64,000 bases of DNA from assembly GCA_963739985.1 (NCBI GenBank), contig CAVUCE010000022.1, forward strand, positions 1 through 64,000, in the 5' to 3' direction. Under the pieces are notes generated by a model. That model saw nothing but the letters and a program-made list of their open reading frames with translations, was not told where the DNA came from and ran no database searches. Position 1 is the first letter of the stretch, and each line of letters starts with the position of its first letter. The position numbers were made by a program, and so were the translations under genes. Of the stretch, positions 35,902-46,000 are shown one piece after another. The stretch is from CAVUCE01 sp963739985 (GTDB taxonomy: Bacteria; Bacteroidota; Ignavibacteria; Ignavibacteriales; Ignavibacteriaceae).

Positions 35902-35930
35902 TTTTTCACCATTATTTTTTACTTATTATT

Positions 35931-37367
35931 TTAATTTTCGTTTAACAATTGAGACAATAACTCATGTAAATCTACACGAGCAAAACCAGATGCCGAATCC
36001 GACATAGCATACGGAATTATGATAGAATTATTGTGAAGTATTTCACCGCAGGAATAAACAACATTAGGCACGTAACCTTCGCGTTCATTTTCCTGAGGAA
36101 TAATTATCGGATTTTTGAGTGAAGCAATTACTTTAGAAGGATCATTTAGATCTAATAAACAAGCACTTATAACGTATTTTCTGAAATAGCCGACAGCATG
36201 TGTAATCAAAAGCCAACCTTTATCGGTTTCAATTGGTGAACCGCAATTTCCCAACTGCACAAATTCCCAAGGTTCTTCCGGTTCCTTCAACAATTCATAG
36301 TTATCCCAGAATCGTAAATCCTCTGATTTCATTATATATAAATTTTCCCCGCCCTGTCTGGATATCATATAATAGAATCCATTAATTTTTCTCGGGAATA
36401 GAGCCATCCCTTTATCCTTTATAGCATTTCCATGTAGGGTTTTTACTTTAAAAGTTTTAAAGTCATCTGTCTCCAGCATTTGGACTCTAAATTTATGACC
36501 ATTATAAGCCGTGTAAAATCCATAATAATTGGTATAATCATTTCCTTCAGAAAATTTCACTAAACGTAAATCTTCCATACCAACTGATTCGCTTTGCGAT
36601 GAAGGGAAAATAATTCTTTCAGATAATTCCGAGTCTTCAGGAAAGCTTACTTCGTAATTTGAATTTATATAGTCAGAGAGTGAATCAATCAATTCTGATG
36701 AAACACCGGATTTATTTAATGAATCTGAATTACTTTTAATGCTTTTATTAAAATCTTCCCTTGTAAAACTTTCAGGTAAACTTGAAATTATTTCATCAAT
36801 ACTTCCGGGAAAATAATTCTTATTACCCAGCAATTCCTTTTTAGTAAATAGTTTTTGTTCATTACGAATCGGAAGTTCTGTTAGGTTTGAAGTTTCCTCA
36901 AGTTTAATTGAATTATCCTTACCAATAATTCCGCTTCTAAATTCTATGGATGATAAATGTCCTTCACCGGTAGCTCTTAAACTTATTACAACTCTCAATT
37001 CACCATCATGTAAATTACTTTGCTCAGGATGTGAAGTAATTGAAGGATTAAACAATGCAGCAGCTTCAACTGAGTATTCTTTTGAGAAGTAAGCTCCCAT
37101 TAATAATTTATGATCATCAGATAGTTCTTTACCTTCCAAATATTTTTCAACTTTTGAAAAATGAGAAAGAAGTTTTGTTAAAAAGTTTTTATGCCTGCTA
37201 CTAAAATCACGCAGCAATTCATCAAGAAGTAATTTTACTTTAGACGATTCCAACCCCGCAACTCTTTTTACAATTTTTCGAGTTCTTTCTTCGCTCATTT
37301 CAAAAAATTGAAGAATAACTTTTTTGGGATTAGATGTTAGCCTTTCACTATATCGGTAAACATTCAT
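35931..37367 (-). CDS. Long GH130-family protein with N-terminal extension
   Basis: This 478-residue protein has a helical N-terminal extension of about 150 residues (ERLTSNPKKVILQFFEMSEE), which the first GH130 copy lacks. The propeller then has SVGMEDLRLVKFSEGNDYTN near residue 264, KDKGMALFPRKINGFYYMIS, QLGNCGSPIETDKGWLLITH and NPIIIPQENEREGYVPNVVY. The ED-R motif is kept. The extension and the sequence distance from the neighbour suggest a different GH130 subfamily and a different chain-length or linkage preference. There is no signal peptide. It follows the ABC permease genes by 36 bp, so import and phosphorolysis are co-expressed. Confidence 0.88.
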   Translation of the reverse strand: MNVYRYSERLTSNPKKVILQFFEMSEERTRKIVKRVAGLESSKVKLLLDELLRDFSSRHKNFLTKLLSHFSKVEKYLEGKELSDDHKLLMGAYFSKEYSVEAAALFNPSITSHPEQSNLHDGELRVVISLRATGEGHLSSIEFRSGIIGKDNSIKLEETSNLTELPIRNEQKLFTKKELLGNKNYFPGSIDEIISSLPESFTREDFNKSIKSNSDSLNKSGVSSELIDSLSDYINSNYEVSFPEDSELSERIIFPSSQSESVGMEDLRLVKFSEGNDYTNYYGFYTAYNGHKFRVQMLETDDFKTFKVKTLHGNAIKDKGMALFPRKINGFYYMISRQGGENLYIMKSEDLRFWDNYELLKEPEEPWEFVQLGNCGSPIETDKGWLLITHAVGYFRKYVISACLLDLNDPSKVIASLKNPIIIPQENEREGYVPNVVYSCGEILHNNSIIIPYAMSDSASGFARVDLHELLSQLLNEN

Positions 37368-37403
37368 TATTGAAAAACGATCTCCTATTAATTTATTATG
37401 TAA

Positions 37404-38213
37404 TTATTCTTTTACGCCGGAAGAAGCCATACTTTGGATAAAATATTTTTGGAAAAAGAGATATGCAATAACAATTGGTAACGCCAGCATTGTTGCTGCA
37501 GCAAGTTTTACACCTAGTTGAGATTCCGCCCTTCCACCAACTGCAAACAAAGTTACTAGCTGAGGCATAGTCATCAATTTATCATTTCTTATAACAATTA
37601 ATGGCCATAAAACTTCATTCCATGAAGTCATAAAAGTTATTATTCCAACGGTTACAATTGCCGAAATTGAATTAGGCCATAATATTCTAAAGATAATTTG
37701 AAAATCGTTGCAACCATCTATTCGTGCAGCATCAATGAGTGATTGCGGCAATGATTTGAAATATTGTCTAAACATTATAATTGCAAGAGCATTCATAAGG
37801 TAAGGAACTATTAACGCCCAATAAGTGTCCACCCAATGAAATTTAACCATAAGGATATATTGCGGAATTAAAGTAATCTGAAAAGGTAATGTCATCGTAA
37901 AAATGATTATATAAAAAATCAGATTTCTACCCTTGAATTCCAATCTTGATAATGCGTAACCCACCATAGACCCGAAAACAAGAACACCTGCCGTAACACA
38001 AAAGGCAACAAAAATACTATTAAAAAAAGCACGGACGATAGGGATCTTACTTATCATTTGTGAGTAAGCATTAAAGGAAAGTGAAGTTGGTAAAAATGTA
38101 AGATTCCCAATTTGGTTCTCGGGAGAAAGCGAAGCTAAAACCATCCACAAAAAAGGATATAAAAATATCAAGGCACCGATGCTTAATAATATGTAAAAAA
38201 TAAATTTTTTCAT
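37404..38213 (-). CDS. ABC sugar transporter permease, MalG-type
   Basis: This 269-residue protein has six membrane helices and the MalG-type EAA loop near residue 163 (DAARIDGCNDFQIIFRILWP), which contacts the ATPase subunit. The opening IFYILLSIGALIFLYPFLWM and LTLPFQITLIPQYILM are typical of carbohydrate-uptake CUT1 permeases. It begins 3 bp after the stop of the MalF-type partner, so the two are translationally coupled. With the binding protein upstream it should bring oligosaccharides across the inner membrane. No ATP-binding subunit gene is present nearby. Confidence 0.93.
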   Translation of the reverse strand: MKKFIFYILLSIGALIFLYPFLWMVLASLSPENQIGNLTFLPTSLSFNAYSQMISKIPIVRAFFNSIFVAFCVTAGVLVFGSMVGYALSRLEFKGRNLIFYIIIFTMTLPFQITLIPQYILMVKFHWVDTYWALIVPYLMNALAIIMFRQYFKSLPQSLIDAARIDGCNDFQIIFRILWPNSISAIVTVGIITFMTSWNEVLWPLIVIRNDKLMTMPQLVTLFAVGGRAESQLGVKLAAATMLALPIVIAYLFFQKYFIQSMASSGVKE

Positions 38214-38216
38214 TTA

Positions 38217-39074
38217 TCAGCTTTCTTTCTCGATAAATTTCTTTTGAATCACTATAACTGCAAGAATTAACATCGCAAAGAACAAACCAAGTGTGGCGGA
38301 ATATCCCATGTGATAATAGAAAAACCCTTGTTTATAAATGTATAATACTGCAGATAAGGTACTATTTAGCGGGCCGCCTCCGGTCATAATATACGGTTCT
38401 ATAAATAAAGAGAATCCACCGATAGTTGATAATATTACAACCATAAAAATTGTCGGGTTTATCATTGGAAGCGTAATTTTAAAGAACTTCTGAAAATGAG
38501 TTGCTCCTTCAATCTCTGCAGCTTCGTAATATTGTTTTGGTACTGTCTGCAATCCAACAAGAAAAAGTATAATGTATAAGCCAATATTTTTCCAGGTAGC
38601 CATTATAGCAATTGAAGGCATGGCCCAAGCCGGGTCTATAAGCCATCCGATTTTATGTAAACCAAATGTTGTCAGTATTCTATTAAACAGCCCGGTATCA
38701 AAACCATAAAGCTGCTGCCATAATATTGTAACTACAACTCCCGAGACTATAACAGGTAAGAAAAATGCTGCTCTATAAAAACCACGGAACTTTATCTTTT
38801 GGTTTAATACTTCAGCCAGGAATAGTGCAAATATTATTTGAAGCGGAATATGAATAGCCAAAAATATAAGTGTATTAACCAAAGATTTGAGGAAAAAAGC
38901 ATCTTTAAATAAATGGATGTAATTGGCAAGTCCGGTGTATTGCATCGGCGCTATAATATTCCATTTATGAAAAGTTAGAACAATTGAAAACACAACAGGA
39001 AATGCTATAAACAGCAAAAAATGCAGTATATAAGGTGAAACTAAGACATATGGTACAATTTTTTTACTATTCAT
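38217..39074 (-). CDS. ABC sugar transporter permease, MalF-type
   Basis: This 285-residue protein has six membrane helices: N-terminal YVLVSPYILHFLLFIAFPVV and the EAA loop near residue 188 (EAAEIEGATHFQKFFKITLP). It is the MalF-type half of a CUT1 importer and lacks the large periplasmic insertion of E. coli MalF, as most such permeases do. It sits between the frameshifted binding-protein gene (10 bp gap) and the MalG-type gene (3 bp gap). Substrate is inferred from the locus to be manno-oligosaccharide. Confidence 0.93.
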   Translation of the reverse strand: MNSKKIVPYVLVSPYILHFLLFIAFPVVFSIVLTFHKWNIIAPMQYTGLANYIHLFKDAFFLKSLVNTLIFLAIHIPLQIIFALFLAEVLNQKIKFRGFYRAAFFLPVIVSGVVVTILWQQLYGFDTGLFNRILTTFGLHKIGWLIDPAWAMPSIAIMATWKNIGLYIILFLVGLQTVPKQYYEAAEIEGATHFQKFFKITLPMINPTIFMVVILSTIGGFSLFIEPYIMTGGGPLNSTLSAVLYIYKQGFFYYHMGYSATLGLFFAMLILAVIVIQKKFIEKES

Positions 39075-39084
39075 ATTATCACGA

Positions 39085-40382
39085 TTACTTCAAATAAAGT
39101 AAGTTTACTTGATCGGCTGCATCCTTTAAGGCTTGCTCAGGTGACTTCTTTCCGTAGATAACGCTTGCTTCATACTCCTGAGATATAATATCAAAAACTT
39201 CGGTTAAGTTAGAATAAGGATCTGTTCCCTTTACATATTTCGCTTGATTTGCGAAAGCTCGCATTTTCGGCTTGTTTTTGAAATACGCAGTAAATGTTGT
39301 ATCAGTTTCTAAATTTTTTCTTCTCGGTAATTGATTTGTAAGCTGAAGAAGTTTTAAATCGCTTTGTTCCGTAATCATGGATTTGATAAATTCCCATGCA
39401 CGTTGAGGGTTCGGGCAAGTTTTGAAAATTACAATATTTTTAGGATCACAATAAGTATAAACCGGGCCCTTATGATTATCCGGAACAGGCATGTGTGTAA
39501 AACCATATTCAAAACCCTTGGGTTTAAACTTATCAGCGTGAGATATTTCCCACGGACCGGTGAATCTGGTTGCAATTATACCTGATAAAAAAACATCTTG
39601 CCTAACTGATAATCTTTCCATCGAAAAATAATTTTTCTGATATAATGTCCGTAAAAATTTAAAGACTTGAATTGCGTATTTATTATCAAATACAGCTTTA
39701 TTATCCTTAATCAAAGGCGCTCCGTTTGATGCCGCAATATAAAGCGGATAAAAATCGAAAAGTCTTTGCCACCATGTAACAATCACTTCAGAATAACCAA
39801 ACCATTGATCAACATAACCATCACCATTTAAATCTTTTTAAATCTTTGTGAAGCTGTAAAAAACTGACTATAATCATCAGGGGGATTGTCAAATCCGATT
39901 CCACGAATTTCATTTTTATTATACATCATCATAATGGGATTTATTTTCCATGGAACCTGATAAATATGCCCATCAGGTGAAGTGACTTCTTTAATTACAG
40001 CAGAATCACATCTTGAATATAAAAAACTCTTAAAACCTTTAAGAGTGTCCAACGCTACTAACACACCGGACTTTGCATAATCTTCAACATCGCCTTCCCA
40101 CATGTTTGAGTATATGTCGGGAGTGGTTTTTCCAACAACAGCAGCTAAAATAATTTCTTCACTTGATTGACCTTCAGGCACCGGTTGAAATTTAATTTTG
40201 TGATCAGAATGAGATTTGTTCCAATTATCTACAGATTCTCTGGCAAATTCAATTTCTTGCTGATTATTACTAGACCAATAAGTAAGAGTATTATTATCCC
40301 GGTTACTATGATTGCTACAAGTAACAAACAAAAACATGCATGATGTGCATGCAATAATATTTAGAATATTTTTTATCCGCAT
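39085..40382 (-). pseudogene. Frameshifted ABC extracellular sugar-binding lipoprotein
   Basis: Two minus-strand pieces, 39828-40382 and 39085 to about 39835, form one solute-binding protein of about 430 residues. The N-terminal piece has a lipobox (MFLFVTCSNHSNR) and the start of the fold (TLTYWSSNNQQEIEFARESV). The frame breaks in an A-run near 39835. One base restores KDLNGDGYVDQWFGYSEVIV, a calcium-loop-like segment leading directly into the second piece (FTGPWEISHADKF; PNPQRAWEFIKSMI). The permeases just downstream have intact frames, so either the break is recent or it is a homopolymer sequencing error. If real, the importer would lack its binding protein. Confidence 0.85.
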
Positions 40383-40397
40383 TAAATTATGAGTTAA

Positions 40398-41915
40398 TTA
40401 TTCCCAACTTTGCCAACTAAAATCTATAGATGGATACGCAGGATGAGGGAAAGTGCCGCCTTTTTTAACGATGTAATAGTCAACTGCTTTAGGATCATTT
40501 TCATCCTGAACTTCTATTTTATTAAGCAAACTATTATCAATATTAATTTTATACTGTTTTTTAAGTTCAAGCACTTTATGAAAAACTTTACTTAAAAGTT
40601 GTTGCTGTTTTGGTTGATTTTTACTTTTTAGTGAAGTAGGAGATTCGATATCAAGTCCAACTGAATTAGCTATTTTATCACGCACAATAGCATAAACAAT
40701 TTTGTCTTTCCACCAGCTTAATTGCTGTCTAATTACCGGTTTGTTTTGGTAACCTTCGGCATAAGATTTTTGAACCAGAAGTTTATCTCTCACCATTTGC
40801 CAGATCATCTTTTCAAGGGAAGCAGAATATGAATTAAAAGTATCTTCATTAAATTTCAAATATTCTTCTCTTAATCTGTACCAATAGATAAAATCATCGA
40901 TGGATATATTTTCATTATTCAATTTCACTAAAGTAAGATTACCATAAGAATTAGATTTAAGTGAATCTAATTCCTTTTGCAATCTTTTATCCAATTTCCA
41001 ATTATAATATTTCTCTTTTGGTAAAGAATAGTTCCCCATGTAGGATCTCAAAATATCAAAAGCATTCCCTTGAATTACCGGATTTCGGGAAATCATAAGA
41101 CTATGCACATATTGATCTGAAATGACATCAGATTTATTTCTTTTGAGGACAAGCTTTGCATCATGAAGCTGTTTGTTTTTTTGAGTCTCCGTTAATATTT
41201 CATTTTTCCATTCATCATCAATTTTAACAATATAATATCCATCCTTACCTTTTACAGGCTTTGATATTTCATTTACTTTTAATGTATCAATAACATTTGC
41301 AAATAGCGGATTCTTATTCCAGAGATCAAACCGATCCACTTTCATTGATCTCAAATCGGAATGGACGGAATCTTTTTTGAGTTGATAGCTATATAAAGAG
41401 TCGAATTTAATTCCATGAGCTAATTTTGCTTCATAAAACTTCAGACTAGATTTGTCAGGTGCGTATATCCACCTTATTTGATACTGAATGGATTTTGAAA
41501 CCAAGGCGCTGTCTAATTCGGATTTTTTAATTTTAATCTTATTAAATATTTCATCCATGAACATTTCATCGGAACAAAGATCGCCTTTAATTGCAGAGAG
41601 TAGATGGTTTACTTCCCCGGTAGTATCTATGCCGGATTTATAGCCATATAGAGCAAGCAATTTTTCATTTATCATATAATTCAAATATTTGCTTTTCGAA
41701 TCCTTTTCCCTTTTTGTAAACGAAGGACCAAATTCATAGCTTGTGAGAAATTCTCTTACAGTAATATTTTTGCCGCCGATAGTTGCAAGTACTTTATCTC
41801 CGGCTTTAGTATTATAAGCCGAATCAAAGTCTATCCCGCCAAGAGACTTGGCTCCTATAAAACCAAAAGCCAAAACCTGAGATAATATTACTATTAAAGA
41901 AATTCGGAATAACAA
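40398..41915 (-). CDS. SurA-like parvulin/PpiC-type chaperone-isomerase
   Basis: This 505-residue protein has an N-terminal hydrophobic signal segment, a SurA-N-like region (VLATIGGKNITVREFLTSYE, LNYMINEKLLALYGY) and a PpiC-like central region (KSIQYQIRWIYAPDKSSLKF; LKVNEISKPVKGKDGYYIVK). A second region of similar style follows in the C-terminal half. Such proteins escort outer-membrane and secreted proteins through the periplasm. The start is a TTG at 41915, because no ATG with the full signal segment is available in frame. Finding it inside a sugar-use operon, next to the PorV/PorQ-like and TonB-receptor genes, suggests a dedicated chaperone. Catalytic activity of the isomerase part is not shown by the sequence. 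Confidence 0.7.
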   Translation of the reverse strand: MLFRISLIVILSQVLAFGFIGAKSLGGIDFDSAYNTKAGDKVLATIGGKNITVREFLTSYEFGPSFTKREKDSKSKYLNYMINEKLLALYGYKSGIDTTGEVNHLLSAIKGDLCSDEMFMDEIFNKIKIKKSELDSALVSKSIQYQIRWIYAPDKSSLKFYEAKLAHGIKFDSLYSYQLKKDSVHSDLRSMKVDRFDLWNKNPLFANVIDTLKVNEISKPVKGKDGYYIVKIDDEWKNEILTETQKNKQLHDAKLVLKRNKSDVISDQYVHSLMISRNPVIQGNAFDILRSYMGNYSLPKEKYYNWKLDKRLQKELDSLKSNSYGNLTLVKLNNENISIDDFIYWYRLREEYLKFNEDTFNSYSASLEKMIWQMVRDKLLVQKSYAEGYQNKPVIRQQLSWWKDKIVYAIVRDKIANSVGLDIESPTSLKSKNQPKQQQLLSKVFHKVLELKKQYKINIDNSLLNKIEVQDENDPKAVDYYIVKKGGTFPHPAYPSIDFSWQSWE

Positions 41916-41946
41916 AATTGATCTTTCTTAACAATTTATTATATAA

Positions 41947-42981
41947 TTAAAATGTAACACCAACTGAAAATATATGTGTGCTGTTTAATCTTCCGAAATC
42001 GCGATACGCATAATCAAAACTTACTATATTATTTGAAAAAAGAAGTTTTGAATTTAAACCGATTCCTAATGATAAACCGCCTTCATGATCTGCTAAAAAC
42101 AAGGATTGGTAACCTCCGCGTATAAATAAGAATCCTTTATATGAAAATTCAGTACCAACATTCATGCTTTCATAGTTATCACTTGGGTGTAAAGCATCAA
42201 CGGCAACAGTCCATTTATAGTCATCGTTATTAATCGGAGTTGTAGAAACACCTATTCTAAATAGAAGAGGCAGATCCCAGGAGTCCAGATCGATAATATA
42301 TGGTATTTGATCGTTGGAGCCTAACTTTGCAGGATCAACTCGTTCGTATGTTCTTGTATCTCTTCCATTAAGTTTCATTTTAGTACCGAAGTTTGAAATT
42401 GAAGCGCCAATTACCATACCGCCGAATAAATCAGTTTTAAAGCGAGTACCGGCATCAAATGCTAAAGCACTGGCGCTCATATGCCATATTGTTTCTTGAA
42501 TATATTTGCCGGTAAATCCAATTGAAAATCTATCGGTCAAATTTCGAGCAAAAGAAATGCCTAAGGCGATATCGCCTGCACTAAAATATTCCCCGGTACC
42601 TTCAGGCATTTCAACGGTTGTAACTTTCATATCCGGCATTGTTAAATCTGTAAAGCTAAAACCTAAAGTCCCAAGTTCTCCAAGAGGCAGAACCAGGGCA
42701 GCATAATCTATTTTTGTATCCGCGATCCAATTCATGTGCACAATCGATACATGATTTTGAGTAAAGTTAGCAGTACCAGCGGGATTCCAATACAAGGCAG
42801 TAGCATCATTAGCAAGAGTAACATAAGCACCGCCAAGTCCATTAGCAGCGGCGCCTATTCCAATTTCCAAAAATGTTCCTGCCGTGGTTCCAACTTTAGA
42901 AACCCTAACACTGCTTTGACAGAAAAGATTTGCGCTATACAATAAGGTTATAAATCCAATAAGTATTATTTTAATTTTCAT
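41947..42981 (-). CDS. PorV/PorQ-family outer-membrane protein (T9SS-linked)
   Basis: This 344-residue protein has a signal peptide (LIGFITLLYSANLFCQ) and then a FadL-like beta-barrel rich in alternating aromatic strands. The family marks are the N-terminal GTTAGTFLEIGIGAAANGLG and YVTLANDATALYWNPAG. PorV/PorQ relatives shuttle T9SS cargo at the outer membrane or form barrels of unknown use, and Ignavibacteria usually carry several. It lies 39 bp after the giant secreted protein, which looks like a T9SS cargo, so the two may work together. Ends with the strand-like IFSVGVTF, as expected for a barrel. Confidence 0.88.
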   Translation of the reverse strand: MKIKIILIGFITLLYSANLFCQSSVRVSKVGTTAGTFLEIGIGAAANGLGGAYVTLANDATALYWNPAGTANFTQNHVSIVHMNWIADTKIDYAALVLPLGELGTLGFSFTDLTMPDMKVTTVEMPEGTGEYFSAGDIALGISFARNLTDRFSIGFTGKYIQETIWHMSASALAFDAGTRFKTDLFGGMVIGASISNFGTKMKLNGRDTRTYERVDPAKLGSNDQIPYIIDLDSWDLPLLFRIGVSTTPINNDDYKWTVAVDALHPSDNYESMNVGTEFSYKGFLFIRGGYQSLFLADHEGGLSLGIGLNSKLLFSNNIVSFDYAYRDFGRLNSTHIFSVGVTF

Positions 42982-43020
42982 GATTTCCTCTGTTCAATAT
43001 TACTTCCTCAGCAATACGAA

Positions 43021-46000
43021 TTATTTTATAACAGCAAACCTGCCAATCTTAGTTTGCCCATCAGGTGTTTCAACATGATATACATAAACCCCGAATGAAA
43101 TGTTCATTCCATCCCTTGAAACCAGGTTCCATGGTTCTTGACCGTTAGTTAAACCAGCATCATGTTCAAGAGTTTGTACAAGATTACCGCTAATGGTGTA
43201 TATCCTAATTGTACACTTCGCCGGCAGATGAATAAAATATATTAATCTTTGACCTCGCCCAACATCAGTAGTAGCTGGTTCCCATGAAGCAGCACCGACA
43301 TACGGATTAGGAACTACCGAGATATTATTCATATCCGAGGTAAGTTTATTTTTATCAAAAGACGGTGACTTTGTAGAAAATTGATAATACTCACCTGACC
43401 TAAATGGTTTTGTAGTTACAATTTTATACGTATCTCCCGGTTGGGGCGCTAACTGATTATTTGCCGAAATTGAAGTGTCTTGAAGAAGAGTAACCGACCA
43501 CCCAACATGACGATTAGCAAAACCGGTAACTTTAGCATTTATGGAATCGCCCGCGATGATAAATACGGCATCGCCTGCCTCAAACAATCCATTTTTATTT
43601 TGATCGAAAAAGATAAACTGCATGTGAGGTATATTATCAGTTAGATCTTCAATTTGAATATTCGACGCTATAGCACCCGAGAATACGTCTGCCGGATATG
43701 AAGTATCACCTTTTCCAGGCTCGGTGAAATGCACTAAAAAGTCCGCAGGGAAATTCACTCTCTGGGATTGATATTTAGATGCATAACGCGTATCAAATCC
43801 AACTTGAACGAAATAATTGCTTGAACCTTTTTGCCAGCCGGTTTGCGATTGATTTATTGTAACGGCTGTATCGTTATTTATCTTTAAACTGAATCCATTA
43901 ATTACTTGAGTTGTAGCTTGACCACCGGTTAGCCGGGTATACGGCAAAACGGTATCCTTAGAAGTATAATCTACAATTCTATAATAAGGAGCTTCATCAA
44001 TATGAAACGGGGAATTATCTTTAAATTCGAGTCTATAGGTATCCAAATTCTTAACTGAATCCGGATCTAAAATTGTTACGGCTGCAGTTCCGGTTCCAGG
44101 CCCGCTGGCAGAAAAACTTTGAATTTCAGGAGGGATATATCCGGCACTTGGTGCTCTAGGCGTAACAACTGCAGTGTTAACATCAGTTTTTGCATGTCCA
44201 TTAATATCAATCTTAATGGTTGCAGTAGTTTCACTAGGTGGTATTCCGGTTACATCGCCGTTAATTGTGGTTGTAACATAGCCTTTATCGTAAGCGACAA
44301 CAGCATAGTAATATGTTTGTCCATTTTGCACCGTTGTATCAACATAAGAATGTTGAATACCGCTATCATCACCCAGATAAAACATTGCGCCATTTACCGC
44401 AATCGGATGCAGACCGGTTACTCCGTCCTTCAGGTCGAACTGAGCTAAAGGTTTTCTAAAAGTAGCTTTTCCGTATGCATCAGTTATAACTTGATCCTGT
44501 AAAAAGTTCGGCTCTGTTGAGCGATAAATTCTATATCCCTCAAAATTATATCTTTGGTAAAATGCGTCAAATGTTTTCTCTGCTCTGTCATCCCAGTATA
44601 GAGTAACTTTATGATCACCGGCAATAGCTTTAATAGTGGCTTTTTCCGGTGGTTTTGCAAATCTGTAATTTGCATTATATATAGATTGAATTGTCTTTTT
44701 TCTTCTGAATAAATCTTGCTTATCTATTCCAAATAATAATGACATTGAAAATCTTTCTGTAGAACCGGTTTCTTCAATTTGCCCGGTTTGTGCTGCATAA
44801 GTATTTCTTCCGTCCATGTGGAAAAGGTAACTGGAAAAATAGTTACCAAGATTAACACCAACCAAAGTTTGACCATGCGGTGTTGGTAAAGCAGACAGTG
44901 CCTGCCAGTTTTTTTCGTCATTATTAAGATCGTAAGTATGTGTAGCGAAAATAGCGAAACCGGTTAATCCAAGTTGATCCGATTCATCTTTATCTAATAT
45001 TCCAAAATCCGGTTCGCCTTGTTCAGGCTTTCCATCTCCCTCTGAGCCATCAGCATCGGGTCCGGTATAACCTGCATCAAAAGGACCAATTCCATCTGTT
45101 CCAACATCATCATTTAAAGGTTCACCCGTATCCCATTTACCATTTTTATTTAGATCGGTGTATGTTTTCCAGTTTGCATTTTCATCTGCATCCCAATGAG
45201 GTTTCCAGGAGTAACCATAATAGTTTCTAAATCTTAATGTATCTTGGGTTATATCTCTAAGATACGGATCGTTACTAGGTTGTGTAATAAAAACGCTAGC
45301 ATCATTATTTCTCTTCTCATCAGTTAATCCATCATGATCATTGTCAATATTGTCATAATCAATTCCGGGACTTTCAAGAAAAGCATAACCGGCATAACCA
45401 ACCGGACTCCAATGTCCGGGGCTTCCATAGGAAACAGTAGACCATGCGTATGAAATATTTAACACTTCATCATAATCTCCAGCATTGTTGGATGAATTAT
45501 CATGACCTCCGATTCCCCAATCAACATATTGAGCAAATAAGGTTTTTGGATAATCAGTTGTTCCCATATTTGTAATTTCATAATACCAAAAGATAACATC
45601 TGCAGCTAAAACCTGAGACCATTGAAAACCTCTACCATGGACCTGCATACCTAATCCTCCTCTAGTGGGATCATCTTGATCCGGGTAGAAATTATTTTTT
45701 AGCATATATTCGCGATCTTCATTATCATCAAAAACAAAGTATGATTCCAAATCGGCATTTTTTATTCCTTTTCCAAAATAGCCATTCCATTTCCCGTTCC
45801 AATCCGATCCTCTATCCGGCCAAGTTGTAGGCCAAGTTGTAGGATCATCACTTCTGGCAACACTTGATTGATTTGGATTTGCGTATCCGGGAAGCGGCCA
45901 CCATCCATATGTAACACCGGTTGCAGGATCATACCTGGTATATTCGTAATAATTTGTTTCAAGCGGATGAATAGTTTTGCCTTGAGGATCTTTTGCCTCT

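Noticed and set aside
44119..44921. Several 60-110-codon frames inside the giant secreted protein gene
   Set aside because: They lie wholly within an intact, well-supported 1083-codon gene in other frames and have no family resemblance.
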